Notes under the pieces: generated by a model
Databases searched by the model: none
What the model was told of the DNA's origin: nothing
The model's input: only the letters and a program-made list of their open reading frames with translations
Assembly: GCF_050947875.1 (NCBI RefSeq)
Contig: NC_134568.1
Span: 217,342,673 to 217,406,672 of the forward strand
Direction: 5' to 3'
DNA: 64,000 bases
Source: Dermacentor variabilis
Lineage: Eukaryota > Arthropoda > Arachnida > Ixodida > Ixodidae
In this document: piece after piece, positions 1 through 11,700 of the stretch
How the letters are laid out: each line of letters starts with the position of its first letter
Position numbering within the stretch: position 1 is the stretch's first letter
Program-made: the position numbers and the translations under genes

Positions 1-745
1 TCGTCAACTGCGTTGCCATCCCTCTTTCGAGAGCCGACGCAGCGAAAAAACTTTCCGCACTTGCGCGTGACCCGACATTAGCCCAATGGAATTCTTCCGA
101 TTTCACAAATGCACGCCTCCATACCCTGGACCCTAATTTACAGCTCCATATTCCGCCCGAGCTTCCACGACGTGACTGCACCCTTCTTGTCTGTCTATGG
201 CTTGGAGTAGCATTTTCAAATGCTTACTCTTTCCTTATCGGAATGGCCAACAGCCCACTGTGTGACTTCTGCGGGTGCAACGAAACGATCGAGCATCTTT
301 GTCAGTGCTCTCGTTTTAACCCACAAAGAACTGTCCTCTCAGTCACCTTAGACAAACTGGACAAGCGCCCAATGACAGAAAACAAGATCCTTGGTACTTG
401 GCCTACGCGAACATCAGCGCGATCCGCCAAGAAGGCGCTGCTGCGATATTTGAAAGACACGGGACTTTCTGACAAATTTTGACAGTACACTGTGTGGCAT
501 AGGACTGTACGGTGACACTGCGTAAGACTAGGAATGCCTTTGTTGGCTACGTGACAGTGCCCACAGAAATAGGTCGTGTGTACGTGCGTGTGTGTGCTTA
601 GGTTTTTTTTGCCTTTTTTATCTTTCTTTCTTTCTCACCTATTGCATCCCCTTTCCCTTCCCCCAGTACAGGGTAGCCAACCGGAGATAATCTCTGGTTA
701 ACCTCCCTGTCTTTCCTTTGCCTTTCTCTCTCTCTCTCTCTCTCT
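1..745 (+). mobile_element. 3' end of a non-LTR retrotransposon (LINE), with 3' UTR
   Basis: The last part of a LINE ORF2 enters the window from the left and stops at 482. It is followed by about 260 bp of 3' UTR. The UTR holds a block around 672-715 (cagggtagccaaccggag followed by ggttaacctccctg) and ends in a CT-rich (TC)n run near 727-745. Related tails occur at 63000-63085 in the same orientation and near 61677-61800 reversed, so this is a family-specific 3' end. The element is cut by the window edge, so its 5' part cannot be judged. Confidence 0.75.
3..482 (+). CDS. LINE ORF2 C-terminus with CCHC zinc knuckle (partial, 5' end outside window)
   Basis: Reading frame 3 is open from the window start to a TGA at 480-482, about 159 codons. 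The visible protein is the tail that follows the RT/RNase H part in tick LINEs. It has a leucine-rich segment (LLVCLWLGVAFSNAYSFLIG), then a C-x2-C...H-x4-C knuckle (CDFCGCNETIEHLCQC), then a conserved tail with QRTVL and ILGTWP. The knuckle is thought to bind nucleic acid during target-primed reverse transcription; that is family knowledge. The ATG at 243 is internal and is not the real start. I see no frameshift or stop in this piece, so the copy may be fairly young. The clade (I/R1-like) is inferred from the tail alone. Confidence 0.7.
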   Translation, partial: VNCVAIPLSRADAAKKLSALARDPTLAQWNSSDFTNARLHTLDPNLQLHIPPELPRRDCTLLVCLWLGVAFSNAYSFLIGMANSPLCDFCGCNETIEHLCQCSRFNPQRTVLSVTLDKLDKRPMTENKILGTWPTRTSARSAKKALLRYLKDTGLSDKF

Positions 746-1005
746 TGTTCTAGCTGCCGTCTTTGCGTCGCGTACATGAGGCATTCAAGGAGTAGATGGC
801 GAACATCCTCATCGTCGTGGCCACAGGCGCAAGCCGGGGAAGGAAGCCGTTTTGTACGATATAGAAAATGCTTGGTATATGCTATCCTGAGGTACAGTCG
901 ATGAATTAGTGTCACGCTGCTTGCCCAAATTTTTACATCCAGCTGGTATTTGAGTTGAGGGTCCACTTCGTAAAGAATCGATCCCTTAGGGAAGACGTTA
1001 TGTTA
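738..1005 (-). pseudogene. LINE ORF2 C-terminal remnant, opposite strand
   Basis: On the minus strand about 85 codons resemble the C-terminal end of an R1/I-like LINE ORF2. They include VDPQLKYQLDVKIWAS and then a CCHC-type knuckle (CACGHDDEDVRHLLLEC) followed by YATQRRQLEQ. In the upstream direction the frame hits stops near 1005. At the downstream end it runs into the (TC)n tail of the plus-strand LINE, read as repeated Glu-Arg. The two LINE 3' ends therefore meet tail to tail at about 740. This is a fragment with no RT domain and cannot be functional. Confidence 0.6.
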
Positions 1006-2330
1006 TTATTAAGCCAGTGCAGCAGAGGAGATCGGATAATTTCTTAAACGAAAACGCTTCATTCGCGGAGGCGGACATCAGATCATGCGTGATAACTAAT
1101 GTGCGGAATAATTAATATAAGGTAATCGTTTTATAATTAGGCATTTAAAGGCGCTTGCGGTAATTGCAACATTAAAGACAGACAGCATGGAAAGCGTCCC
1201 CGTTTGTTACAAGTATAGTGCCTAACATCAGTTTCGAAAATACGTTAGAAAATGTGCGGCAGAATACATTGGTGGTTCAAATTAAGAGTTTTCCGAATTG
1301 CAGAAAAACAAAATTAAGCAGGCACATGTAACGAGTTAGCGTTAAGTATGCGCTAACGCAGGATCTTCTCATTCCTCGTGCAGCCCTTTTGTAATACTGG
1401 GTTCTTTCAGCAACTTTTGGAGGGACTAGAAGTGACCTGCTTGCCGAACAGTATTGGTGTACTGTAGAATGCATTATCTACACAGGATAACTTTGCTTGA
1501 ACATAGTCAGTGCAGAAGCAACAGTAATTAGCTTGACAATCTGCTGTGCTAAACAAGGATAGTTTTTTTTAGACAACCGACCAGTCATACATTGTTGCCG
1601 ACGTCAGAGTTTGTATCCAACAAATCGCGTGAGGATGGACTAAGCTCGCCGTTGCGAAAGAAGACAGCGAGGGAACCGGGCAGCAAATGCCGTGGTTTCG
1701 CAATCTGTTGTCTCTGTCGCTGTCTCTTAGTCTGTTGTGCAACCCTTGTGTAATCCATCAGGATTAATGCTCCATGGGTAATCGGTTATGCAATTAATTA
1801 AGTGCGCCCTTAATTACTCTCCCGGTAATTTCTTCTTCAAACATCGTCGCCTTGTGTGCACTTTAAATCCCTTATTACGAGCAGGTTAACGCCTTTCGTA
1901 GGTATTGTCAACATTTTATTTATTGCTTGTTAAATATCTTTGCGTTTCACTCTTTCGCATGTTATCGACGTAGTTTGTTCTGCAGTAAATTTTATTTCTA
2001 CGTTGCTAAGAACACAGAAACCATGACAGCGCTGCTTCTTTCCTTTATTAGCACTAATTCGGCAATAACACAGATACATGACTGTTACCTTGCTGCAACT
2101 TTCGTCACCTCGGTAGTTACGGCGCCAACGACAAATGGCACCCAACGCCTCCTTGTAATTTTGTGCGCCTACTTGGGCGTGCGAACAGATAACGCGGAAA
2201 GCTTGCCCAACCTTTCCCAGCAGCGCGAGTTTTGGATACAGCGCACAATTACACGAAATACTGCCAGGGCAACCAGATTTCTCATTTCTTAGAATTCGTT
2301 TATCCAATAGTCGTGAGGTTTTCCGCTGCA
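1006..2330. other. Unassigned, AT-rich intergenic sequence
   Basis: I see no conserved protein, RNA or repeat signature here. Short frames exist on both strands at 1277-1474, 1927-2292 and 1930-2331, but they overlap antisense to each other and have no recognisable motif. Confidence 0.4.
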
Positions 2331-2332
2331 AT

Positions 2333-2690
2333 GTGGCACTACGAAAAAAACACTTAAATTACACGAAATTACACTCCATCTATCCAGACACGTATACTAG
2401 CAATACCTGCCCTCATTGCGGCCACTCAGCTAACCTAGCTAGAACACATGCTCCGGCGATGCCCCTCGTTACGAGGCACAAATCAAGCAGACAAGTGAAG
2501 ATGGAACACCTCACTGCGAAGCCTCGACTACGGGGACCAAATTTGGGCCATCCAGAGAGCCCACGTACGATGTGGCCACCAGGCTGGGCCTGTCCGTCCC
2601 ATCATGGGAGGGGCCCACTGTGCGATAATCGCGTTTCTCAGGACTCTCAACAAAGTTTTTCCATCGATCCATTCATCCATCCATATGCAA
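2333..2690 (+). pseudogene. LINE 3'-terminal remnant with zinc-knuckle segment
   Basis: The translation contains PDTYTSNTCPHCGHSANLA, the 'CPHCG' start of the C-terminal zinc knuckle typical of RNase H-bearing tick LINEs. The same kind of knuckle (CPWCG) sits at the end of the LINE at 37.6-39.0 kb. The frame then breaks; further on, other frames give QRAHVRC-like pieces expected from the last 40 residues of such ORFs. The fragment ends near a short (catc)n stretch at 2675-2686. It is old, frameshifted and lacks all enzymatic domains. Confidence 0.5.
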
Positions 2691-3300
2691 ACTCCGTTTA
2701 TGTTTGCAACTCTCATTCAATTTTAAAACCAATCCGCCGCAAATCAAAGATACTTATACATGAGCCATAAAAAAAAAGTTCTCACCATTGGAATAGAGGA
2801 CTGTTTGGTCGCAGGAGTTGAAGATACTAGTACATCTCCCGAAAGAGAAAACTCCATTGGATTCGCGAGCGACAAGGCGAAGTAAAGAAGCAAATAAGTA
2901 GCCACATGGAGATAGGTACGAGAGCTGCGTGTTGAACAGGAAAGTGGCTTCGCGCAATACGAAAGGCCTGGTGGCTGATTCTAACTGCAGTTGCCGACGG
3001 CGTATACCCTTTCAAAACAGGTGGCGGCGAGGGGCCCCACAGCCGACACGTTTATCGACTGGATGCGCTAGGTTTGCAGCCAAGAGCTTGACATTTCTCA
3101 CGGCAGCCGTTTCTCATGTAGCTTCGGGCTTTTCAGCTCTCGCGAGGACGCTAGGAACATTGTGCTTATTGAGCGACAGATGTACTTACCGTCCGTGCTT
3201 CAGGGTTCCCGAAGAGGCTTCGCCCTCCTCTGATTGGCCGTGAGCAAGCGGCAGGAATCGGACTCCCGACCGACCGTCGATGGACTTCTCTTCGCGTGGT
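2691..3300. other. Unassigned sequence
   Basis: No convincing gene or repeat is visible. Frames at 2754-3015 (minus) and 2929-3243 (plus) lack motifs and overlap antisense. Confidence 0.35.
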
Positions 3301-3311
3301 TATCTGACAGC

Positions 3312-3458
3312 GCTTTTGGTAACGGTTTTAGGCGCAAAATATAGGACACGGACAACAGAATAAAAGACATCGGACAGGCGCACAAGGAGCGCCTGTCTGT
3401 TGTCTTTTGTTCTGTTGTCCGTATCCTATTTTTTGCGCCTAAAACCGTTTCTAAAAGC
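3312..3458. repeat. Foldback (near-perfect inverted repeat), ~65-bp arms
   Basis: The left arm from about 3313 (cttttggtaacggtttta...) is repeated in reverse complement up to about 3457, with only a few mismatches and a loop of a few bases near 3384-3390. The arms contain ggcgcaaaa and acggacaacagaa. Similar wording (gcgc...tcttctttgtcc...gtgcgc) occurs in the tail of the Penelope-like remnant at 23040-23100. The foldback may therefore be two inverted copies of such a tail. A 12-bp direct repeat, tatctgacagcg, lies outside it at 3301-3312 and 3496-3507. Confidence 0.75.
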
Positions 3459-3507
3459 CATGTACCAACTAGCCCAGAAGCAGACGTTACTAAACTATCT
3501 GACAGCG

Positions 3508-5480
<1,973 letters not shown>

Positions 5481-5825
5481 ATGTCCAACCGGCAAGAGAC
5501 ATGTTTCCAAGGTTGCCGACGTGTTTGGTGCAGCATTGAATAGTTTTCCTGTCTGTGTTATGCATTTACTAACAGTTATATATGGTATATAATATATAGC
5601 ATGTTTAGGAAGCTATATGTATATTCCCGCATAATTTATTTGAGATTCTTCTCGCCTTTCTGTTAGGTTCCTGTTTATTACTTCACTTTATCGTATAATT
5701 TTTCATTTATTCTTTATTTTATTTATAATACACGCATAGGCTTCGTTTAAAAAGAACAGTCAGTGCCGGTCCACTCTGTGAAGAAGGATGACCATCGAAG
5801 CTGTGTATGTTGGCCTCTTAATGGC

Positions 5826-6268
5826 GAACTGCACCTCCGCCGCGGGTCGGCCCGGCATTTGACTATCTTCGGCATTGGCCCACGTATGGGGGGGGGGAGG
5901 GGAGGGGGAGGGCTTAACGCCTGCTTCACCTCCGCCGTGGGTCGGCCCGACATTGCAATATCTTCGCGATCGGCCCACGTATGGAGGGGAATGCTTAACA
6001 CCTCCTTCACCTACCTCCGCCGCGGGTCGGCCCGGCATTGCACTATCTTCGGGATCGGCCCACGCAGGGGGAGTGCTTAACGCCTGCTTCACCTCCGCCG
6101 CGGGTCGGCCCGGCATTGCACTATCTTCGGGATCGGCACACGCATGGGGAGTGCTTAACGCCTGCTTCACCTCCACCGAGGCTCGGCCCGGTGTTGCACT
6201 ATCTTCGGGATAGGCTCACGTATGGGGAGTGCTTAACGCCTGCATCACCTCCGCCGCGGGTCGGCCCG
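5826..6268 (+). repeat. 78-bp minisatellite, about 5.5-6 units
   Basis: The unit reads cctgcttcacctccgccg, cgggtcggcccggcattg, cactatcttcgggatcgg, then cccacgtatgggg and gtgcttaac. Units start near 5829, 5921, 6003, 6081, 6159 and 6237. Two adjacent units around 6081-6236 are exactly 78 bp apart and about 90% alike; older units have small insertions. The first unit has a G-rich expansion at 5887-5913. The last unit is broken off at about 6268 by the foldback element. All six-frame proteins here are repeat artefacts. Confidence 0.85.
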
Positions 6269-7304
6269 GTAGCGTATTTCCAACTGCTCGTAGGTACACC
6301 GGGGCGTGGAACTTGCGGAGACGACAGACGTTTGCGCGCATGCGCGAGTGAGAGCGGGTTCGAGAGAGGAAATGTGGGAAGTTTTGCTCCTTGAAAATAC
6401 GACTCTGCCTAGGTACTACAGAGGAGTTTCTTGGCGCGCGGTGTATGCACTTGTCCCTAGGCGTGCCGGCAGAAGTCGCGGGGCGCGGTTGTGCTGAACT
6501 TGGCATCGCAAGTTGGCGGCTCGACGCAATCATATTTAATCGATCATGTTTTTACTAATGAAAACAACGTGTCATTATTTCGCATTATTGGCGGCGCCCC
6601 CAGGACACCAAAGCGGCAACGGGGATATCAAAGCTAGAAGCCAGACTGGTCCGTGGGTTGGGGCTCGCAGAGGCCTGCGCGTGCCAGGGGAGTATAAGAT
6701 CGGCTGTCCGCTATCGCGGACAGCCAATGTTTTATGCGAACACCCCCAGGAACACTTCGGCCTCTGCGGCCCCAACCCACGGGCCGCCCGGCTTCCAGCT
6801 TTGATCCCCCCGCTACCGCTTGGGTGCCCCAGAGATCCTGCGCCGCCTGCTTTATTATAACATCAGGTGCTCTCCTGAGGCCTCCGTTCACCGGTTACAT
6901 GTGCCCTCCTGGAGCAGTGCTTGTAAAAAATCCGATCTATCGTCGCAATGAAAAAAGCGACCTGCGACTTATAAAACACCAGTCAGAACATTGTCCCTTC
7001 AGACACAGCGATCACCAAGCGGCGTCCGCGCCCACTGCCTCACCGCGCGGGCAGCCAGCGGCGGAGCGTATAAACCAACTCGACCGAACTCCGCAATGCC
7101 GGCATGTCTAGGAGACAAACGAATACAACGCGCTCTAAGAAACCTCCTCCGTAGTGCCTAGGCTGAGTCATATATTCAAGGAGCAAAAGCCCCCAGGTTT
7201 TCTCTCTCGCGCCCGCTCTTACTCGCGCCTGCGCAGAAACTTCGAGCTCCGTCAAAAATTCACGCCCCGCTGTATCTACGAGCAATTCTAAATACGCAGC
7301 GTGG
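6269..7304. mobile_element. Large foldback element with nested inverted repeats, inserted in the minisatellite
   Basis: Outer arms: about 6270-6490 pairs with about 7085-7304 in reverse complement. Both carry agcgtattt near the end, then ctcgtag, gcgcgagt..agagcggg, gttttgctccttgaa-like and gcctaggtac-like blocks, with roughly three quarters identity. Inner arms: about 6563-6716 pairs with about 6717-6866, closed by the palindromic centre ctgtccgctatcgcggacag at 6705-6724. The right half has about 150 bp extra between the arms. No transposase is encoded. Minisatellite-like sequence (attgcactatcttc) resumes at about 7307, which places the insertion inside one repeat unit. A foldback/MITE-type DNA element is the likely nature; the superfamily is unknown. 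Confidence 0.65.
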
Positions 7305-7324
7305 TATTGCACTATCTTCCGGAT

Positions 7325-7780
7325 ATTTTTCTACACGCAGGCACGATAGTGGGAAGAGTAGCCCTTTGCAGCTTCGCTGTAAAATACAGTTTGCCTGCAG
7401 TCACAAAAGCAAACCTGAGCAAACAATGCAATGGAATGCAGTTCGCGGAATTCAGTGGTTAGTGGAGGTCACAGTATGGGTGTCATATAACCAAGTGGGG
7501 GTGTATTGACCGTCTTCGCGGTCTCACAAAAGCTGCATTGACTTCCAACAAAGAACAAGAGAAACATTCTTCTGGCAGCTGTGAGCCCTCGCATGCTTTA
7601 TGCTAAGATGTGGCCCCTCTCCTCTGCATTCCACTGCCTGCGTCTTTCCACCTTATATTTCTCCCACCTCTCCCTTGTGGACGCTACTGAATGTAACTGT
7701 GTTTGTATTCATAGGCTACTTACGCTTTTTATTTTACTTCAGTGAATGTACGCGTGTTCGTATTTATGACGCCGGACGTC
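7325..7780. other. Unassigned sequence
   Basis: No conserved coding or repeat signature is seen between the end of the minisatellite remnant and the MITE at 7781. Confidence 0.35.
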
Positions 7781-8365
7781 TTTAACGCGATAGCGTTAAG
7801 GGCCCCGTTTCGCAAAAAATCTGGTGTCGGCGTCCTGCGTCGACCGTCGTTTCGGTAAAGATCACTCCGAACCACGCTTACCCAACCACGCAGGCCCTCC
7901 ATGTAGCGCGAAGAAGTTACTGAACTAATTGAATTTCTGAAAGTACGTCAGAAAAATCCTGAAGTATGACACACACACAACCTCCAGACATGTTCGCGTC
8001 GGATTTCGATTTGAATATACGAGAAAACCTAATAAACATTCTGTTACGCGGAATCTCAAACACAAGCCCTTTTTCCAACATTTCTACCATTCACAGAGCG
8101 GGCATGGCCTCCGGCGCGCGCAAATCTCAAAGGCCATATAGCGGCGTGCCCGGTTCCTCGCAGCACCTACAGATGGCGCTCGCCTCCACCGCATTGTAAG
8201 CCTCGCATCGCGGTCCACGCAAGAGGCCGCGTTTCTACCAGAAAGCTTGCATTCGTACATAGCGTTCGCCGCCAGCGTTTCCTGGTAAGCATTACGGTTA
8301 CATAAGGTGCAGGTGCCGGGAAGCGTGAGAATCAGTCAGGGATGTTTGAATGCTATCGCGTTCCA
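7781..8365. mobile_element. MITE-like element with GCGATAGCG termini
   Basis: The left end reads tttaacgcgatagcgtta. The right end at about 8346-8365 reads atgctatcgcgttcc, which is the reverse complement of the same motif with a few changes. The roughly 585 bp between them have no transposase and include a GC-rich 5' stretch (ggtgtcggcgtcctgcg). I recognise the termini as a common tick non-autonomous DNA element. The LTR retrotransposon has landed about 20 bp beyond its right end. Confidence 0.55.
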
Positions 8366-8387
8366 CTCTTAAATGCGAGGCTAGAGC

Positions 8388-8612
8388 TGTTGTGTGCGCG
8401 CGAAACCAAGCACGCGTGTTATCGCGTGCTGTCTGCGCATGCTCTCTGCCCGGCTATCTCTTATCGGGTAGCCCGTGCTGGTTTTAAAAGACCGCTCGCA
8501 CGGGCCCACCGCGCGCAGTATGTAACCTGTTGGCTGCCTGCCAAGTAACAGGAATAAACGTTCTTTCGACGCTACGTCTACGCCGCCCAGTTCTTGGATG
8601 CCAGACATGACA
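8388..8612 (+). repeat. 5' LTR (225 bp)
   Basis: It begins tgttgtgtgcgcgcg and ends ccagacatgaca. It contains a TATA-like gttttaaaag at 8481-8490 and an AATAAA polyadenylation signal at 8553-8558. A short inverted repeat agcacgcg/cgcgtgct lies near 8409-8430. The presumed U3-R-U5 limits cannot be fixed from the sequence. Confidence 0.95.
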
Positions 8613-8615
8613 TAT

Positions 8616-8630
8616 TGGCGACGAAGATGG
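8616..8630 (+). promoter_or_regulatory. Candidate tRNA primer-binding site
   Basis: TGGCGACGAAGATGG starts 3 bp after the LTR. It has the TGG expected from the complement of a tRNA CCA end. The primer tRNA was not identified. Confidence 0.6.
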
Positions 8631-8759
8631 GATGACCGCCGTACGGAATTCGCAGTGTGAAGAACCTGGCCTCTGTGTAAAAGCTTCCCGCCACGAAGAT
8701 TTCCCTGCGGTGAAATTCCTGAAACTGGCATCACGGCAGCCGAAACTTCCAAGTGAGTC

Positions 8760-11700
8760 ATGAGTCACATCGGCCACATTGAACCTTTCGACGAGACCAC
8801 GAGTGACTGGCGCTCGTACGAGGAAAGGTTGAAAGCCTATCTTTTGGTCAACGATGTTCCAGTAGCAAAGAAGGTTCCTGCGTTCCTGAGTCTCATCGGC
8901 GCGAAGACCTACGCGCTGCTCAAGTCGCTGACGGCACCGGACGCACCGTCGTCACGAGAGTTTGACAGTCTCCTGAAACTCCTGAGCGATCACCTGGCAC
9001 CGCAGTCGTCGGTCATCGCAGAGCGTGCTAAATTTTACAAGCGGTCACAGCGAAGCGGTGAGTCCATTACCGAATTTGTCGCGGAACTTCGAAGGCTGGT
9101 GCAGAGTTGCGAATTTGGAAGTTTCTTGGATGAAGCGCTCCGGGACTGTTTCGTTTGCGGCCTGCTCCGCGAGGACATTCAGCGTGTGTTGTTCACGGAA
9201 GACAAAAAGCTAACCTTCCAAAAGGCCGTAGATAGAGCTCTTGCCATGGAAACTGCAACGATTAGCGCGGCGTTCACGCATAACAGCGCATCCCCGGCGT
9301 ACGAAGTGAATAAGGTTCGAGGCGAAAAGCAGTCTGTGATGTCGGCAAGCTGCTTCCGTTGCGGGTCACCCAATCACTCTAGCGAAGCATGCCCTCATAT
9401 CGGCGATACATGTTACAATTGTAACCGAAAAGGGCATATTCAACGCGCCTGCAGGATAGGAAAGAAAGCTAGGGAGGCAAAGCTCCGGAAACGTGTGAAG
9501 ATGCTCACGTCCGTCCGAAACGAGTCGTCTGTCTCACTTAAATCATTCAACGCAGACCCATTTACTGTACCCGTGAACGTTGACGGTGTCCTACTGACGA
9601 TGGAGCTTGACACCGGCGCAGCCGTATCCGTCATATCATGGCGCGAATTCCAGAGGTTGTTTCCACGTAAGCGACTTCAGCCAGCATCGTTAAAGCTGCG
9701 CACGTATACTGGGGCCATAGTAAAACCGAAGGGTCTGGCGAAAGTCGTCGTGCGCCACAACGACCAGTGCGTGGAGCTTCCCCTGTACGTCGTGGACTCT
9801 ACAGGACCGGCACTCCTCGGCAGAGAATGGTTGCAAGATATTCGTTTGGATTGGAAGAACCTAGTTTTTTTTAATCACCTTGGTCTCTCTCGAGAAATAT
9901 CAAAGCACTGGCAAGAAAAGCTGGAAGCCATGCTAGAAAGCCATTCCGAACTTTTCAAGGATGAGCTAGGTACCATCACGGAAGAGCAGGCCGAGCTTGT
10001 CCTTCGCGAAGGGTCACAGCCGAAGTTTGTAAAGGCAAGAAGCGTTCCCTTTGCTCTGCAACGTGCAGTAGAAGCGGAACTTGTGAAAATGGAGAAGCTT
10101 GGCATCATAACGCCTGTTGCTACAAGCGAATACGCAACGCCCTTGGTACCGGTAGTGAAGAGGGATGGAAGCCTCCGACTGTGTGGCGATTATAAAACCA
10201 CCGTCAATCCCTGTCTAGAAGTAGACCGCTACCCGCTACCTCGGATAGATGACCTTCTCGCAGCGCTTGCAGGAGGGGAGGAATTTTCGAAGATTGACCT
10301 GAGTAGGGCCTACCAGCAGGTAGTTATGGCGGAAGGCTCCCGGAAACTACTGACGATAAACACGCATAAGGGCTTGTATACTATGAACCGTCTGGCTTTC
10401 GGCATTTCGTCCGCCCCAAGCATATTTCAAAGAATTATGGACAACATGCTGAAAGGGTTGGAAGGAGTCAGTTGCTACCTTGACGACATCCTGGTCACAG
10501 GCAAGACCAAGCGAGAGCACTTCCGTAACTTGGAAGCCGTCTTGTCAAGATTGCAGGAACGCGGTGTGCGCATCCGGCGCGATAAGTGCTCGTTCTTTCA
10601 ACGAGAGCTCCGTTATCTGGGCCACGTCATCAACGCCGAGGGTGTTTGCGCATCGCCTGAAAAGGTACTGGCACTACTAAATGCGCCTGCTCCAAAAGAC
10701 AAGCAGCAACTGCAGTCATTCCTTGGGATGGTCAATTATTACGGCAAGTTTGTTCAGCGTCTCTCGACTTTTGCACAGCCGTTGTACAGGCTGCTAAAGC
10801 AAACAACGGAGTGGACGTGGGATGCGTCATGCCAGCTTGCTTTCACGGAGATAAAAGCAGCTATGGCTTCCCCTCCAGTTCTTGCCCATTATGATCCGAA
10901 GCGACCGCTTCAACTTGCCTGCGACGCATCTCAGTACGGTATAGGCGCAGTTCTTTCGCAGAAAATGATAAATGGATCAGTTCGACCGGTTGCCTACGCA
11001 TCCCGCACCTTGTCAAGTGCCGAAAAGAACTACAGTCAGATCGAGAAAGAAGCCCTTGCCCTCGTATTCGGCGTAAAGAAGTTTCACTTCTACGTCTACG
11101 GTAGGTTCTTCACGCTTGTGACTGACCATAAACCACTGCAAACAATTCTCGGCCCGAAAACAGGCATTCCCGCGATGGCAGCTGCCCGCATGCAGCGTTG
11201 GGCGCTGACGCTGTCAGCCTACAACTATGCTCTTGAATTCAAGAAATGTTCCGATAATGCGGAAGCAGACTGTTTATCGCGCTTGCCGCTCGACAGCAGC
11301 GAAAAGCAATCAGAAGAAGAAAGCGAAATTTTTTATTCGCTTCGTTTGGAAACGCTGCCTGTCACAGGCCAAGACATCGCTCGTGAAACGAGGCGTGATC
11401 CATTACTAAGCAAGGTACTGAACTTCACAAGTGCTGGCTGGCCGTCGCATGTCGCTGAGAAGGAGTTGAAACATTTCTTCGACAAGCGTTTGGAGCTCAC
11501 AGTTCATCAAGGGTGTTTAATGTACGGCATGAGAGTAGTTGTGCCTTCAAAACACCGAGCCTTCTTGCTTGAGGAACTTCATCAGGGTCATCCCGGTATC
11601 GTAAGATGCAAAGAACTCGCGAGGAGCTACGTCTGGTGGCCTGGTATCGACGCGGACCTAGAGCAACACGTGAAGAAATGTGAAGAGTGTCAACAGCAAC

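Noticed and set aside
5826..6268. CRISPR-like array
   Set aside because: Units are directly joined 78-bp tandem repeats without unique spacers, in a eukaryotic genome.
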